Below, one piece after another: positions 53,114 to 64,000 of a stretch of 64,000 bases of DNA (the first letter of the stretch is position 1; every line of letters starts with the position of its first letter). Source of the DNA: Microbacterium sp. MYb62 (GTDB lineage: Bacteria > Actinomycetota > Actinomycetes > Actinomycetales > Microbacteriaceae). Location: the NCBI RefSeq assembly GCF_002979475.1, contig NZ_PCOY01000001.1:434001-498000 (forward strand), given 5' to 3'. The notes below the pieces were generated by a model. That model was not told where the DNA came from. It saw only the letters and a program-made list of their open reading frames with translations, and did not search any database. Made by a program: the position numbers and the translations under genes.

Positions 53114-54357
53114 CCGCCGTGGTCGTGGCGATCCCGCAGCCACGCGCCGGGGAGCTCGCCGTGGAGCTGGAGCTCGAGGGAATCCGCGTCGTCGCGATCA
53201 CGGCCCCGACCACCTCCGCCATCGAGATCCCTGCGGGGACCGAGGCCCTCGTCGTTCCCGCCACGCGTGGTGTGCTCACCGCCGAGTTGATCTCGAGCTG
53301 CGATCGCGCGGGTGTGCGCGTGCTCGCCCTCGGAGGCGTGGACAGCCGGCTTCTGGGGCGTCTCGGGGTGGCGGCTCCCCTGCGACCCGATGCGGCGGGC
53401 TGGGAGGTCGCCGCGGCTCTGGCCGCCGACACCGGCGCCGCACCCCGGCCGCGAGCCTCAGCCCCGCATCGGGTCACCGCGGTCTGGGGGCCGCACGGCG
53501 CCCCTGGTCGCTCGACCCTCGCGATCCAGCTCGCCGTCGAGCTCGCCCGCACGGGCCGCAGCACCGCCCTCGTCGATGCCGACACGGTCGCGCCTTCGCT
53601 CGCGCTTCTCCTGGGGCTCAGTGACGACTCGCCAGGTGTCGCCGCCGCGTGCCGCCGGGCGGAGCGCGGCGCGCTCGACCCGGCGGAACTGACCAGACTG
53701 GCGACGACGCTGTCCACCAACGGTGGAGACATCGAGATCCTGCCGGGCATCAACCGTCCGAGCCGTTGGCCGGAGCTGGATTCTTCCCGACTGCGAGCGA
53801 CGTTGGGGGTATGCCGGGAGTGGATCGAGGAGACCGTCGTCGATGTGGCTGCGGCCTTCGACGCAGATGACGAGGTGACCTACGACCTGGCCGGCCCTCG
53901 ACGCCACGCCGCGACGTCGGCGTCCCTGAGCGAAGCCGATACGATCATCGCTGTCGCCGCGGCCGACCCGCTGGGCGTCAGCCGGTTCCTGCGCGATCAC
54001 GCCGAGCTGCGCCGCCTCACCGCTCCCACACCGGTCGTCGTGGTCGTCAATCAGGTCAGGCCGGGTCCGCTCGGGATCGATGCCCGCGGACAGGTGCGGC
54101 GCACGTTCGAGCGATTCGCCGGCGTCACCGACGTCACGTTCCTCCCGTACGAGCGCCGCGCGGCGGATGCGGCCATGCTCCATGCCCGGCCGATGACCGA
54201 GGTCGCACCGAGATCGTCCTTCGTCGCCGGAGTGCGGCGGCTGGCCACCGCACTCACAGCGAGCGAGACGGGGACCGCTACGACTGCCGGTAGCTCGAGA
54301 GGAAGTTCCCCAGCCGTTCGACGGCTTCGCTCAGCACTCGGGGCTCGGGAAGGGTGA
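53110..54357 (+). CDS. CpaE/ParA-like ATPase with variant Walker A
   Basis: 415 residues. An N-terminal receiver-like domain (about 1-90) without phosphorylatable Asp signatures, then a MinD/ParA fold. Walker A reads WGPHGAPGRSTLA (about 126-138), where the usual Lys before Ser/Thr is Arg134 and the deviant first Lys is absent. Then ALVDADTVAPSLALLLG, LPGINRPSRWPELD and VVVVNQVRPGPLG. Actinobacterial CpaE-like proteins of this type often keep GAPGR(S/T)T. It pairs with the SAF protein. Its last 80 bases overlap the convergent aminotransferase gene. Confidence 0.82.
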   Translation: MTAVVVAIPQPRAGELAVELELEGIRVVAITAPTTSAIEIPAGTEALVVPATRGVLTAELISSCDRAGVRVLALGGVDSRLLGRLGVAAPLRPDAAGWEVAAALAADTGAAPRPRASAPHRVTAVWGPHGAPGRSTLAIQLAVELARTGRSTALVDADTVAPSLALLLGLSDDSPGVAAACRRAERGALDPAELTRLATTLSTNGGDIEILPGINRPSRWPELDSSRLRATLGVCREWIEETVVDVAAAFDADDEVTYDLAGPRRHAATSASLSEADTIIAVAAADPLGVSRFLRDHAELRRLTAPTPVVVVVNQVRPGPLGIDARGQVRRTFERFAGVTDVTFLPYERRAADAAMLHARPMTEVAPRSSFVAGVRRLATALTASETGTATTAGSSRGSSPAVRRLRSALGAREG

Positions 54358-55507
54358 CCAGTCGGAGGTGGTCCGGAGTCGCCCAGTTGAAGCCGGTGCC
54401 CTGGACCAGGAGGATGTGTTCGGCGACCAGCAGATCGTAGACCAGTCGGGCGTCGTCTCTGATCTCGTGCACGTTCGGGTCCAATCGGGGGAAGGCGTAC
54501 AGCGCTCCCTCCGGCTTGACGCAGGAGACCCCGGGAATCGACTCGAGCCCTTCCCAGGCGATGTCGCGCTGCTCATGCAGACGTCCGGTCGGAGCGATCA
54601 GCGCATCGATCGACTGCACACCCGAGAGCGCCGCCTGCACGGCATGCTGCGCGGGAACGTTCGGGCAGAGCCGTGTCGAGGCCAGCAGCGTGATCCCCTC
54701 GAGGAAACCCTTGGCGTGGTCCTGTGGGCCGGTGATGACCATCCAGCCCGATCGGTACCCGGCCACCCGGTAGGTCTTCGACAGTCCGTTGAAGGTCAGG
54801 CACAGCAGGTCGGGGGCGAGCGTCGCCGTCGGGATGTGCACGGCTCCGTCGAACAGGATCCGGTCGTAGATCTCGTCGGAGAGCAGCAGCAGCTGGTGCT
54901 CTCGCGCGATCTGCACCAGGCCTTCGAGGATCTGGCGCGAATATACCACTCCGGTGGGGTTGTTCGGGTTGATGATGACCAGGGCCTTCGTGCGCGGCGT
55001 GATCTTCGAGCGGATGTCCTCGAGATCGGGCTGCCACTGGTCGTCCTCGTCGCAGAGGTAGTGCACCGGGGTCCCACCCGCGAGACTCGTCATCGCGGTC
55101 CACAGCGGATAGTCCGGAGCCGGGATGAGCACCTCGTCGCCTTCGTCCAGGAGCGCCTGCATCGTCATCGTGATGAGCTCCGAGACGCCGTTCCCGAGGT
55201 AGACGTCGTCAGGGTCGAACCGAGGGAAGCCCTCGATCTGCTCGTATCGGCTCGCGACGGCACGACGGGCGGAGATGATCCCCTTGCTGTCGCTGTACCC
55301 GTGCGCGTTCGGCAGCGCGGCGAGCATGTCGTGCACGATCTGGTGCGGAGCATCGAAACCGAAGATCGCCGGATTCCCGGTGTTCAGCTTGAGGATCTTG
55401 TGCCCCTCGGCCTCCAACCGCGCCGCCTCGACGAGGGCGTTTCCGCGAATCTCGTACAGGACGTTCTTGAGCTTCGACGACTGGTCGAAGTTGCGCGTTG
55501 GTGTCAT
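54278..55507 (-). CDS. PLP-dependent aminotransferase (AlaT-like)
   Basis: 409 residues, class I fold. KLNTGNPAIFGFDAPHQI at the start, YLGNGVSELITMTMQALLDEGDEVLIPAPDYPLW, NPNNPTGVVYSRQ, PLP lysine in FNGLSKTYRVAGYRSGWM, and the C-terminal Arg site in NWATPDHLRLVTLPE. AlaT/AvtA-type enzymes make alanine from pyruvate and glutamate or valine. Its C-terminal 26 codons lie on the strand opposite the end of the CpaE-like gene. Confidence 0.93.
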   Translation of the reverse strand: MTPTRNFDQSSKLKNVLYEIRGNALVEAARLEAEGHKILKLNTGNPAIFGFDAPHQIVHDMLAALPNAHGYSDSKGIISARRAVASRYEQIEGFPRFDPDDVYLGNGVSELITMTMQALLDEGDEVLIPAPDYPLWTAMTSLAGGTPVHYLCDEDDQWQPDLEDIRSKITPRTKALVIINPNNPTGVVYSRQILEGLVQIAREHQLLLLSDEIYDRILFDGAVHIPTATLAPDLLCLTFNGLSKTYRVAGYRSGWMVITGPQDHAKGFLEGITLLASTRLCPNVPAQHAVQAALSGVQSIDALIAPTGRLHEQRDIAWEGLESIPGVSCVKPEGALYAFPRLDPNVHEIRDDARLVYDLLVAEHILLVQGTGFNWATPDHLRLVTLPEPRVLSEAVERLGNFLSSYRQS

Positions 55508-55521
55508 CGGCCAAGCCTACA

Positions 55522-55569
55522 GCGACGAAAGGAGGGCCAATCCACGTGGACTGGCCCTCCTTTCGTCGC
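55522..55569 (-). terminator. Terminator of secA
   Basis: A 23-base-pair stem with a single mismatch and 2-base apparent loop (arms 55522-55544 and 55547-55569), ending on the minus strand in CCTCCTTTCGTCGC. It lies between the secA stop and the aminotransferase start. Confidence 0.85.
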
Positions 55570-55574
55570 AGACG

Positions 55575-58385
<2,811 letters not shown>

Positions 58386-58519
58386 GGATGTCATCTCCCT
58401 GTCAGTGGGTAAATCGCCGGCCGCCGGTGAACCCGACGCCAGGCATACTTTGCCATGTTACCGGCCTGTGACCTGCACGTCGCCTGCATGCTCCGTCCGT
58501 GCGCCGACACGAATGGTTG

Positions 58520-58539
58520 CCGAGTATGCATATACTCGG
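58520..58539 (+). promoter_or_regulatory. PadR operator palindrome
   Basis: Arms CCGAGTAT and ATACTCGG are perfect inverted repeats with a GCAT spacer, 35 bases before the padR-like start. TATACT inside it could be the -10 box, so binding would block transcription. Lies in the divergent gap with secA. Confidence 0.7.
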
Positions 58540-58574
58540 TATTGCTTTCATCACGTCGAACCCGGGAGTCCACC

Positions 58575-59195
58575 ATGTCGGTACGCCAGAGCCTGCTCGC
58601 GATCCTCGACCAGGGGCCCTGCTACGGGTACCAGCTCCGGCATGAGTTCGATCGCCGCACCGGGTCGACCTGGCCGTTGAACGTGGGGCAGATCTACAAC
58701 ACTCTCGAGCGACTCGAACGCGACGGCATGGTCGAGCGCGGCGAGGTCGACGAGCACGGCCACGTGTACTGGCAGATCACGACCGCCGGCTCCGCGGACG
58801 TCGCCCAGTGGCTCTCCTCACCCGTCGTGCGCACGCAGGCGACGCGCGATGAGCTGGCGATCAAACTCTCCGTGGCCGCGACGCTCCCCGGCGTCGATGT
58901 GGCCGCCGTGATCCAGGCCCAGCGCACCGCGTCGCTGCGACAGTTGCAGTCGCTGCAGCGCGCGAAGTACGCGGGTGGCGATGCCGACGGCCCCGAGGAG
59001 CTCGCCTGGTCGCTGGTGGTCGATTCGATGATCTTCGCCGCGGAGGCCGAGGTGCGCTGGCTCGATCACACCGAACAGCGTCTGGCCCTGCACCCGCAGC
59101 ACGCGATGACGCTCGAGCTGGCGACCGAACGTCCCAAGCGCGGGCGACCGGCGAAGGCCGGAGCCGGTGTCGGCGGCGTCGAGCCCGCGCTGTGA
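58575..59195 (+). CDS. PadR-family transcriptional regulator
   Basis: 206 residues. N-terminal winged helix: SVRQSLLAILDQGPCYGYQLRHEFDRRTGSTWPLNVGQIYNTLERLERDGMVERG, the diagnostic PadR pattern. A C-terminal helical dimerisation domain (Vir_act_alpha_C type) ends in a basic tail KRGRPAKAGAGVGG. It usually represses a neighbouring exporter and itself and is released by a drug-like ligand. The GTGA overlap with the ABC ATPase shows a regulator-transporter operon. Confidence 0.93.
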   Translation: MSVRQSLLAILDQGPCYGYQLRHEFDRRTGSTWPLNVGQIYNTLERLERDGMVERGEVDEHGHVYWQITTAGSADVAQWLSSPVVRTQATRDELAIKLSVAATLPGVDVAAVIQAQRTASLRQLQSLQRAKYAGGDADGPEELAWSLVVDSMIFAAEAEVRWLDHTEQRLALHPQHAMTLELATERPKRGRPAKAGAGVGGVEPAL

Positions 59196-59917
59196 CCGGC
59201 GAGACCCTCCTCCGCCTCGTCGGAGTGACCCAGCAGTACGGTCACGGCGCCACCGCGGTGTCCGCTCTCTCCGGAGTCGATCTGGAGGTCGGTCGCGGCG
59301 AACTCGTCGCCGTGATGGGCGCCTCGGGTTCCGGCAAGTCGACGCTCCTGGCGATAGCAGGGGGCCTCGCGAAGCCGACCACGGGCGAGGTCGTGATCGA
59401 AGGCGAGTATCTCAGCGAGCAGACTCCGGCTCAGGTCGCACGGCTGCGACGGAGGTCGCTGGGGTTCGTCTTCCAGGACTTCAACCTGATCCCGACCCTC
59501 ACCGCGATCGAGAACGTCACGCTTCCTCTCGAACTCGACGGATTCCGCACCTCGGTTGCCCGCCGCGCAGGGAAGGACGCTCTCGATTCCGTGGGCCTCG
59601 GTGACAGGTCAGATTCCTACCCCGACGACCTCTCCGGCGGACAGCAGCAGCGCGTCGCGATCGCCAGGGCCGTCGTGGGCGGCCGACGGCTCATCCTCGC
59701 CGACGAGCCGACCGGCGCGCTGGATTCCGTGACGGGCGAACTGGTGCTCCGGATGCTGCGTAGCCGAGTGGATGCCGGGGCCGGCGGAATCCTCGTCACG
59801 CACGAGGCGCGGCACGCCGCCTTCGCCGACCGGATCGTGTTCCTGCGCGACGGAAGGATCATCGACGAGACCCGGCACGATGGTGCGGAAGCGCTGCTGA
59901 ACGGGACGGCGCGATGA
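59192..59917 (+). CDS. ABC transporter ATPase (MacB/LolD/BceA-type)
   Basis: 241 residues from a GTG. Walker [10 protein letters not shown] (Lys49), Q-loop [24 protein letters not shown] (the MacB/LolD signature), [15 protein letters not shown], Walker [14 protein letters not shown] and the H-loop [10 protein letters not shown]. It powers the FtsX-type permease encoded next, with ATGA overlap. Confidence 0.94.
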   Translation: MTGETLLRLVGVTQQYGHGATAVSALSGVDLEVGRGELVAVMGASGSGKSTLLAIAGGLAKPTTGEVVIEGEYLSEQTPAQVARLRRRSLGFVFQDFNLIPTLTAIENVTLPLELDGFRTSVARRAGKDALDSVGLGDRSDSYPDDLSGGQQQRVAIARAVVGGRRLILADEPTGALDSVTGELVLRMLRSRVDAGAGGILVTHEARHAAFADRIVFLRDGRIIDETRHDGAEALLNGTAR

Positions 59918-62757
59918 CGACCACCGTCGACGCGCCGACATCCCGGCGTCGGACGACTCCCCCTCCCCCTCGACGCGAAGGCGCGCGCGCCCGGTGGCTC
60001 GTCGCCGGCCGCCTCGCCCGTCGGCAGCTGCGACGCACGCTGCTGTCGAGCGTGCTCATCGGTGTGCTGATCATGCTGCCGATCGCGGCCATGACCGCGT
60101 ACACGATCGTCGCCACCAGCACGATCGGGACGGCGGCTGAGCGGGTGAGAGTCGAGCTCGGCCGCACCGAGGCATGGATCGCCGTGAGAGGGCTGCCGGA
60201 CAGCGGCTTCTGGCAGGCGCCCGCCGAACCGGAGTGGAACGGCTACCCCTCGTCGGCGACAGCCGCCCCCGAGGGCACCCCGATCGACGACCCCACGGGA
60301 CTCCTCCCCGCGGGAACCGAGACGATCCGCGTCGTCGGCGCCGACGTGCGCGTGCGCACCGCCGACGGAATCGCCGGTATGGCCGCGTTGAGCGGTGACC
60401 TCTGGGACCCACGTTTCGAGGGCCGCTACGAGCGCATCGAGGGCCGCACCCCGACCGGCAGCCGCGAGGTGATGGCGACTCCCGCGACACTCGACCGCCT
60501 CGGCGTCGGCATCGGCGACGAGATCGTCCTTTCGGACGACGGCTCCACCTACACGGTCGTCGGGACCCTGGCCGCCGCCGATCTGAGCGACCGCGCACCG
60601 GCGCTCTTCCTCCCGGCGAGCGCCGACCTCGAGGGAGATGTCCGCTGGTACCTCCCCGAACGATCCCTGAGCTGGCCGGAGATCGAGGCGCTCAACGAAT
60701 CAGGCGTCGTGGCGTTCTCGCGCCCCGTGGTGCTCGACCCGCCCGTCGTCGACAGCGCGCAGATCCAGGGCTCGTACGACCGGAACTCCGGCGCGATGAT
60801 GACCGTCGTCATGGTCCTCGCCGCCGCGGGGATCTTCGCCGCGTACGTCGTCGTGATGCTGGCCGGGGCCGCGTTCGCCGTGGCCGCCCGCCGTCAGCAG
60901 CACACCCTCGCGATCGCGGCATCCGTCGGCGCATCCTCCGGCGACCTGCGTCGTGTCATCCTCCTGCAGGGGACCTCGCTCGGTCTCGCCGGTGGACTCG
61001 TCGGCGTCGCGCTCGGAGTCGGCGCTGCGGCGCTCACGATGGCGCTCGTCAGCGACGGATCCGCGACGCAGTTCTGGGGGTTCCACGTCCCCTGGCCGCT
61101 CCTCGGCGCGATCCTGCTCTTCTCGACCCTCGTCGGCACGATCTCCGCCGCGATGCCGGCCCGCACCATCGCGCGCTCCGACACGCTCGGCGCCCTCCGC
61201 GGTGCCCGCCGCCCGCAGACGCCGCGCGCCTCTCGCCCGGTCTGGGGCTCACTCCTCCTGCTCTTCGGGATCGCGCTGACGATCGGCAGTGCTTTCGCGG
61301 TCCTCGCCGTCAACATCAACTCCTTGAGCATCCCCGGAGACTCGCCGCTGCGCGTGATCGCCCCGATGGGCATCGTGATCGGGCCGATCATCTTCCAGCT
61401 GGGGATCCCGCTCTCCGGGCGGTGGCTGCTCGGCATCACATCGACGGCACTCGCCCGCTGCGGGCTCGCCGCGAGACTCGCAGCCCGGGACGCGGCGGCG
61501 AACGCCTCTCGCACGGTTCCCGCCTTCGCCGCGATCGCGGCGACGGTCTTCATCGCCGTGTTCGCGATCGGGCAGATCTCGATGCAGAACGCGCAGACGG
61601 CTCGGCAGTGGTCCTATCAGGCTCCCGTGGGCACCCTCGCCCTCGATCTCCATGCGCCGGACTTCACGGCAGGGCTCGACCGGGACCAGGCGACCGAGGC
61701 CGTCGACGGCGCCCTGGAACTCGCCGACGTCGCCGGTGCGACGAGCACCGCCGTGATCTCGAAGCAGGAGGAGATCTGGACGTATGAGAGCACCGATGAC
61801 ATCCCGGAGGACCTGACGAGGGTGATCGCCGTGCTCCCCGAGGAGCACCTCCAGAACCCGGAGCTCGAACCCTCGTTCCTCGGGAACGGGCGGAATCCGT
61901 CGAACCCGATCACGGTGATCGCGGCGGACGAGATCGGAGCCGCGCTCGGGATCGAGCTGACGCCGAGCCAACTCGCCGCCTACCGGACCGGCACCGCGCT
62001 CGTCCTGGATCCGCGCTTCATCACCGCCGGCACGATCTCGCTCGGCGAGTGGAACGCGAGGGACGTGTCCGAAGGCAAGATGCCGGACAACATCTGGACG
62101 CACTGGCCTCAGGCCCCTCCGCGCGTCGAGCCGAACCGGCAGGAAGACCTCGACGTGATCGCGATCGACCTCCCCCATCAGCCGCTCTCCGTCGTCCTGT
62201 CCCCGGAGACCGCGGACGAGCTCGGGATCGTCGCTCAGCCGTCCCTCGTGATCGCCGCGTTCGACGCACCGGCATCGACCGAGGTGCGCGACCGCGTGCA
62301 GGCGCAGACCGGCGCGTTCAGCGGAGCGGACTGGGCGGTGTCGGCGAGGTTCGAGGACGGCCCACCCGACGACGCGTTCTGGATGGTGCCCATCCTGGGC
62401 GCCGTCACCGTGCTCGTCCTCGGCGCCAGCGGCGTGGCCCTGAGCCTGGCACGGTTCGAGCGACGACCAGACGACGCGACGCTGTCCGCCGTCGGCGCCA
62501 CCGCGGCGCTCCGCCGTCGGATCGGCTTCTGGCAGGGACTGATCATCGCGGGCTTCGGCACCATCGCCGGTGCGGCCGCCGGAGTCCTCCCGCCGATCGG
62601 GTTCGCGATCCAGTCCTGGGGCGCGCTGCAGATGGACGACATCCCCTGGCTCGCACTGGGAGCGCTGGTCGTGGCGCTTCCGCTCGCGATCGCGCTCGTG
62701 AGCTGGTCGGTGCCGCCCAGGCGCGCAGAGCTCACCCGCCGGACCGCGATCGCGTGA
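59914..62757 (+). CDS. Large FtsX-type ABC permease (BceB/MacB-like)
   Basis: 947 residues. An N-terminal helix (about 43-68), a large extracytoplasmic domain (70-285), the first FtsX module (helices at about 290-410), further helices around 440-560, a second extracytoplasmic domain (about 580-820), and a closing FtsX module (about 825-940) ending in SWSVPPRRAELTRR. Ten helices with two FtsX repeats is the lipoprotein/antimicrobial-efflux architecture. Such systems move lipids, lipoproteins or peptides rather than using alternating access. With the ATPase and PadR it forms a drug-inducible-looking operon. Confidence 0.9.
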   Translation: MTTTVDAPTSRRRTTPPPPRREGARARWLVAGRLARRQLRRTLLSSVLIGVLIMLPIAAMTAYTIVATSTIGTAAERVRVELGRTEAWIAVRGLPDSGFWQAPAEPEWNGYPSSATAAPEGTPIDDPTGLLPAGTETIRVVGADVRVRTADGIAGMAALSGDLWDPRFEGRYERIEGRTPTGSREVMATPATLDRLGVGIGDEIVLSDDGSTYTVVGTLAAADLSDRAPALFLPASADLEGDVRWYLPERSLSWPEIEALNESGVVAFSRPVVLDPPVVDSAQIQGSYDRNSGAMMTVVMVLAAAGIFAAYVVVMLAGAAFAVAARRQQHTLAIAASVGASSGDLRRVILLQGTSLGLAGGLVGVALGVGAAALTMALVSDGSATQFWGFHVPWPLLGAILLFSTLVGTISAAMPARTIARSDTLGALRGARRPQTPRASRPVWGSLLLLFGIALTIGSAFAVLAVNINSLSIPGDSPLRVIAPMGIVIGPIIFQLGIPLSGRWLLGITSTALARCGLAARLAARDAAANASRTVPAFAAIAATVFIAVFAIGQISMQNAQTARQWSYQAPVGTLALDLHAPDFTAGLDRDQATEAVDGALELADVAGATSTAVISKQEEIWTYESTDDIPEDLTRVIAVLPEEHLQNPELEPSFLGNGRNPSNPITVIAADEIGAALGIELTPSQLAAYRTGTALVLDPRFITAGTISLGEWNARDVSEGKMPDNIWTHWPQAPPRVEPNRQEDLDVIAIDLPHQPLSVVLSPETADELGIVAQPSLVIAAFDAPASTEVRDRVQAQTGAFSGADWAVSARFEDGPPDDAFWMVPILGAVTVLVLGASGVALSLARFERRPDDATLSAVGATAALRRRIGFWQGLIIAGFGTIAGAAAGVLPPIGFAIQSWGALQMDDIPWLALGALVVALPLAIALVSWSVPPRRAELTRRTAIA

Positions 62758-62833
62758 CGCGCCCTGAGCGAACACCGCCCGCCTGAAGCGGATGCTCAGC
62801 CATCGCTGGCGCCGGGGAAACTAGGATCGGTTC

Positions 62834-64000
62834 ATGGCTGGATTTTGGGGCAGACGCAAACGCGAACAGGAAGAACTCGCCGCACAGGACGCCGATCTGG
62901 CTCGTCGCGCCGAGCAGGCTCTGGTCGGAGCGGACGAGCGGATCCGCACGACCGCCGATGAACTCTCCTTCGCCGAGGCGGAACTCGGCGAGTCGCTCAC
63001 CGCAGATCTGCGCAAGGCGCTCGCGGCGGTGCGCACCCATCTGCGCGAAGCCTTCCAGCTCCACCAGCTGAACCACGACGAGATCCCCGACACCGATGAG
63101 GAGCTGCGTACGCGCAACGCGCGCATCCTGCAGCTGTGCGATTGGGCGCAGGATCTTCTCGATGAGAAGACCTCCGTGCTCGCGGAGTCCGTCGCCAAAG
63201 TGCGTCGAGCACCCGAGATCATCGCCCAGGTGCGTGCCGAGGCCGCCGCGCTCAGCGCCCGCATCCCGCAGACCAACGACGCCGTCGCCCGCCTCTCGGC
63301 CCGCTACGCCGAATCGGCGATGCACCAGATCACCGCCAGCGCCGCCGAGGCAGAGCAGCTGATCAGCTTCGCGACGCACAGCGCCGACGTGTCGGAGCGC
63401 CGCCGCGCCGCCAAGCAGAACGAAGAGGCGAACGTCGCGCTGGAGACGGCGACCGAGGCCACCCGCCGCGCCTCCGCACTGCTCGACGCGGTCGAGGACT
63501 TCGAGATCGAAGCGCTTCGCGCCGAGTCCACCCTCGCCGAGGTCGTGGCGGACTCGCGCGGCGACCTCATCGCCGCACGAAACGCCCCGAACACTCCCGC
63601 CGTCGCGCAGGCCGTCGCCGCGCTCCAGACGGCGCTGGCCGCACTCACACCCTCCGGGAAGCCGAACGACCCGTTCGCAGAGCTCTCCCAGTTGCGTGAC
63701 GCCAACTCGGCCCTCGATGAGGCGATCGCCCAGGCGCGCCACCGCGCGGAGAATCCCCTTCCGAGCATCGCCCAGGTGCAGCACGCGATCGACGACGCCG
63801 ACCGCCAACTGGGCGTCGCCCGTGGCCTCATCTCCGGACACCGCGGCTGGATCGGTGCCGACGCCCGCACCCGCCTCGCCGAAGCGGAGCGACTGCGCGT
63901 GGATCTGTCCGACCTGCTGCCCGCCGAAGACACCCGTGAGGCGGCACTCGTCCAGGCCCGTCGGGTCGCCCATCTGGCGTCCGAGGCGCTGCAACTCGCC
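62834..64000 (+). CDS. Helical cytoplasmic protein, paralogue of the TPM protein's C-terminal region; cut by window
   Basis: 389 codons visible, running off the right edge. It begins MAGFWGRRKREQEELAAQDA with no signal peptide or TPM domain. From about residue 24 it aligns with residues 213-600 of the protein at 11423: ELSFAEAELGE versus ELGFAVAQFGE, REAFQLHQLNHDEIPDT versus SEAFDLKQKLDDEIEDT, a matching run near ALSARIPQTNDAVARLSARY, and late RGWIGADARTRLAEAE versus RGTVGSTARTRLANAE. Nearly all helix, likely coiled coil. The function is unknown; what follows its visible end cannot be seen. Confidence 0.8.
   Translation, partial: MAGFWGRRKREQEELAAQDADLARRAEQALVGADERIRTTADELSFAEAELGESLTADLRKALAAVRTHLREAFQLHQLNHDEIPDTDEELRTRNARILQLCDWAQDLLDEKTSVLAESVAKVRRAPEIIAQVRAEAAALSARIPQTNDAVARLSARYAESAMHQITASAAEAEQLISFATHSADVSERRRAAKQNEEANVALETATEATRRASALLDAVEDFEIEALRAESTLAEVVADSRGDLIAARNAPNTPAVAQAVAALQTALAALTPSGKPNDPFAELSQLRDANSALDEAIAQARHRAENPLPSIAQVQHAIDDADRQLGVARGLISGHRGWIGADARTRLAEAERLRVDLSDLLPAEDTREAALVQARRVAHLASEALQLA

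Noticed and set aside
58391..58574. Short open frames on both strands in the secA-padR gap
   Set aside because: No ribosome site with good spacing; they overlap the operator and secA leader and lack any domain pattern.

Overview
This is 64 kb of high-GC chromosomal DNA from an actinomycete. A free-living Microbacteriaceae, most like Microbacterium, fits best. Markers for this are a fused 2-oxoglutarate decarboxylase/dehydrogenase (Kgd), a SigR/RsrA-type sigma/anti-sigma pair of the mycothiol stress system, a WhiB1-like iron-sulfur protein, a PdtaS-like histidine kinase, GuaB1, an Rv3235-family protein and an actinobacterial SecA. Genes are packed tightly, often with 4-base ATGA or GTGA overlaps. 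No gap exceeds about 230 bases. I saw no rRNA, tRNA, CRISPR array, insertion sequence, phage gene or origin, so the window looks like stable chromosome rather than an island.

Layout. 1-5 kb: a large LuxR/MalT-type regulator cut by the left edge, a FUSC-type membrane protein and a SulP anion transporter. 4.7-7.1 kb: a small SHOCT membrane protein, then an OhrR-like regulator, a quinone-reductase-like dehydrogenase and a RidA-type protein. 7.2-11.3 kb (minus strand): DUF3097, trmB, a CPBP membrane protein, DUF1304 and a DinB-type polymerase. 11.4-15.6 kb: a TPM-domain membrane protein with a long helical tail, PspA, an arginase-like protein and an HExxH-type protein. 15.6-18.4 kb: a SIP-domain protein behind an iron box, a tyrosine phosphatase/AhpD pair and an alpha/beta hydrolase. 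18.5-23.5 kb: a complete five-gene Dpp/Opp-type ABC importer. 23.5-29.6 kb: GNAT, ung and an SDR on the minus strand, then metY, an endonuclease/exonuclease/phosphatase-family protein and metX. 29.6-34.3 kb: a six-gene minus-strand run ending in nnrD. 34.3-43.3 kb: an old yellow enzyme, two CNNM/CBS proteins, guaB1 and kgd.

43.3-58.4 kb is a conserved actinobacterial core block: an Eis-like acetyltransferase, rsrA-sigR, aroA, rsgA, bcp, whiB1, a pdtaS-like kinase, an Rv3235 homologue, and secA. Its gene order resembles the Rv3219-Rv3240c region of Mycobacterium tuberculosis as I remember it. Embedded in it at 51-54.4 kb is a little-understood group: a conserved hypothetical with two Sm-like halves, a small excisionase/BldC-type DNA-binding protein, an SAF-domain membrane protein and a CpaE/ParA-like ATPase with an altered Walker A. 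The hypothetical and the SAF gene each carry the same 12-mer, TGTGGATAACTC, exactly 48 bases before the start codon. This is the most interesting signal I found.

58.5-64 kb: a PadR regulator with a perfect operator palindrome drives an ABC ATPase and a large FtsX permease. The window closes inside a gene whose protein is a paralogue of the helical half of the TPM protein at 11.4 kb.
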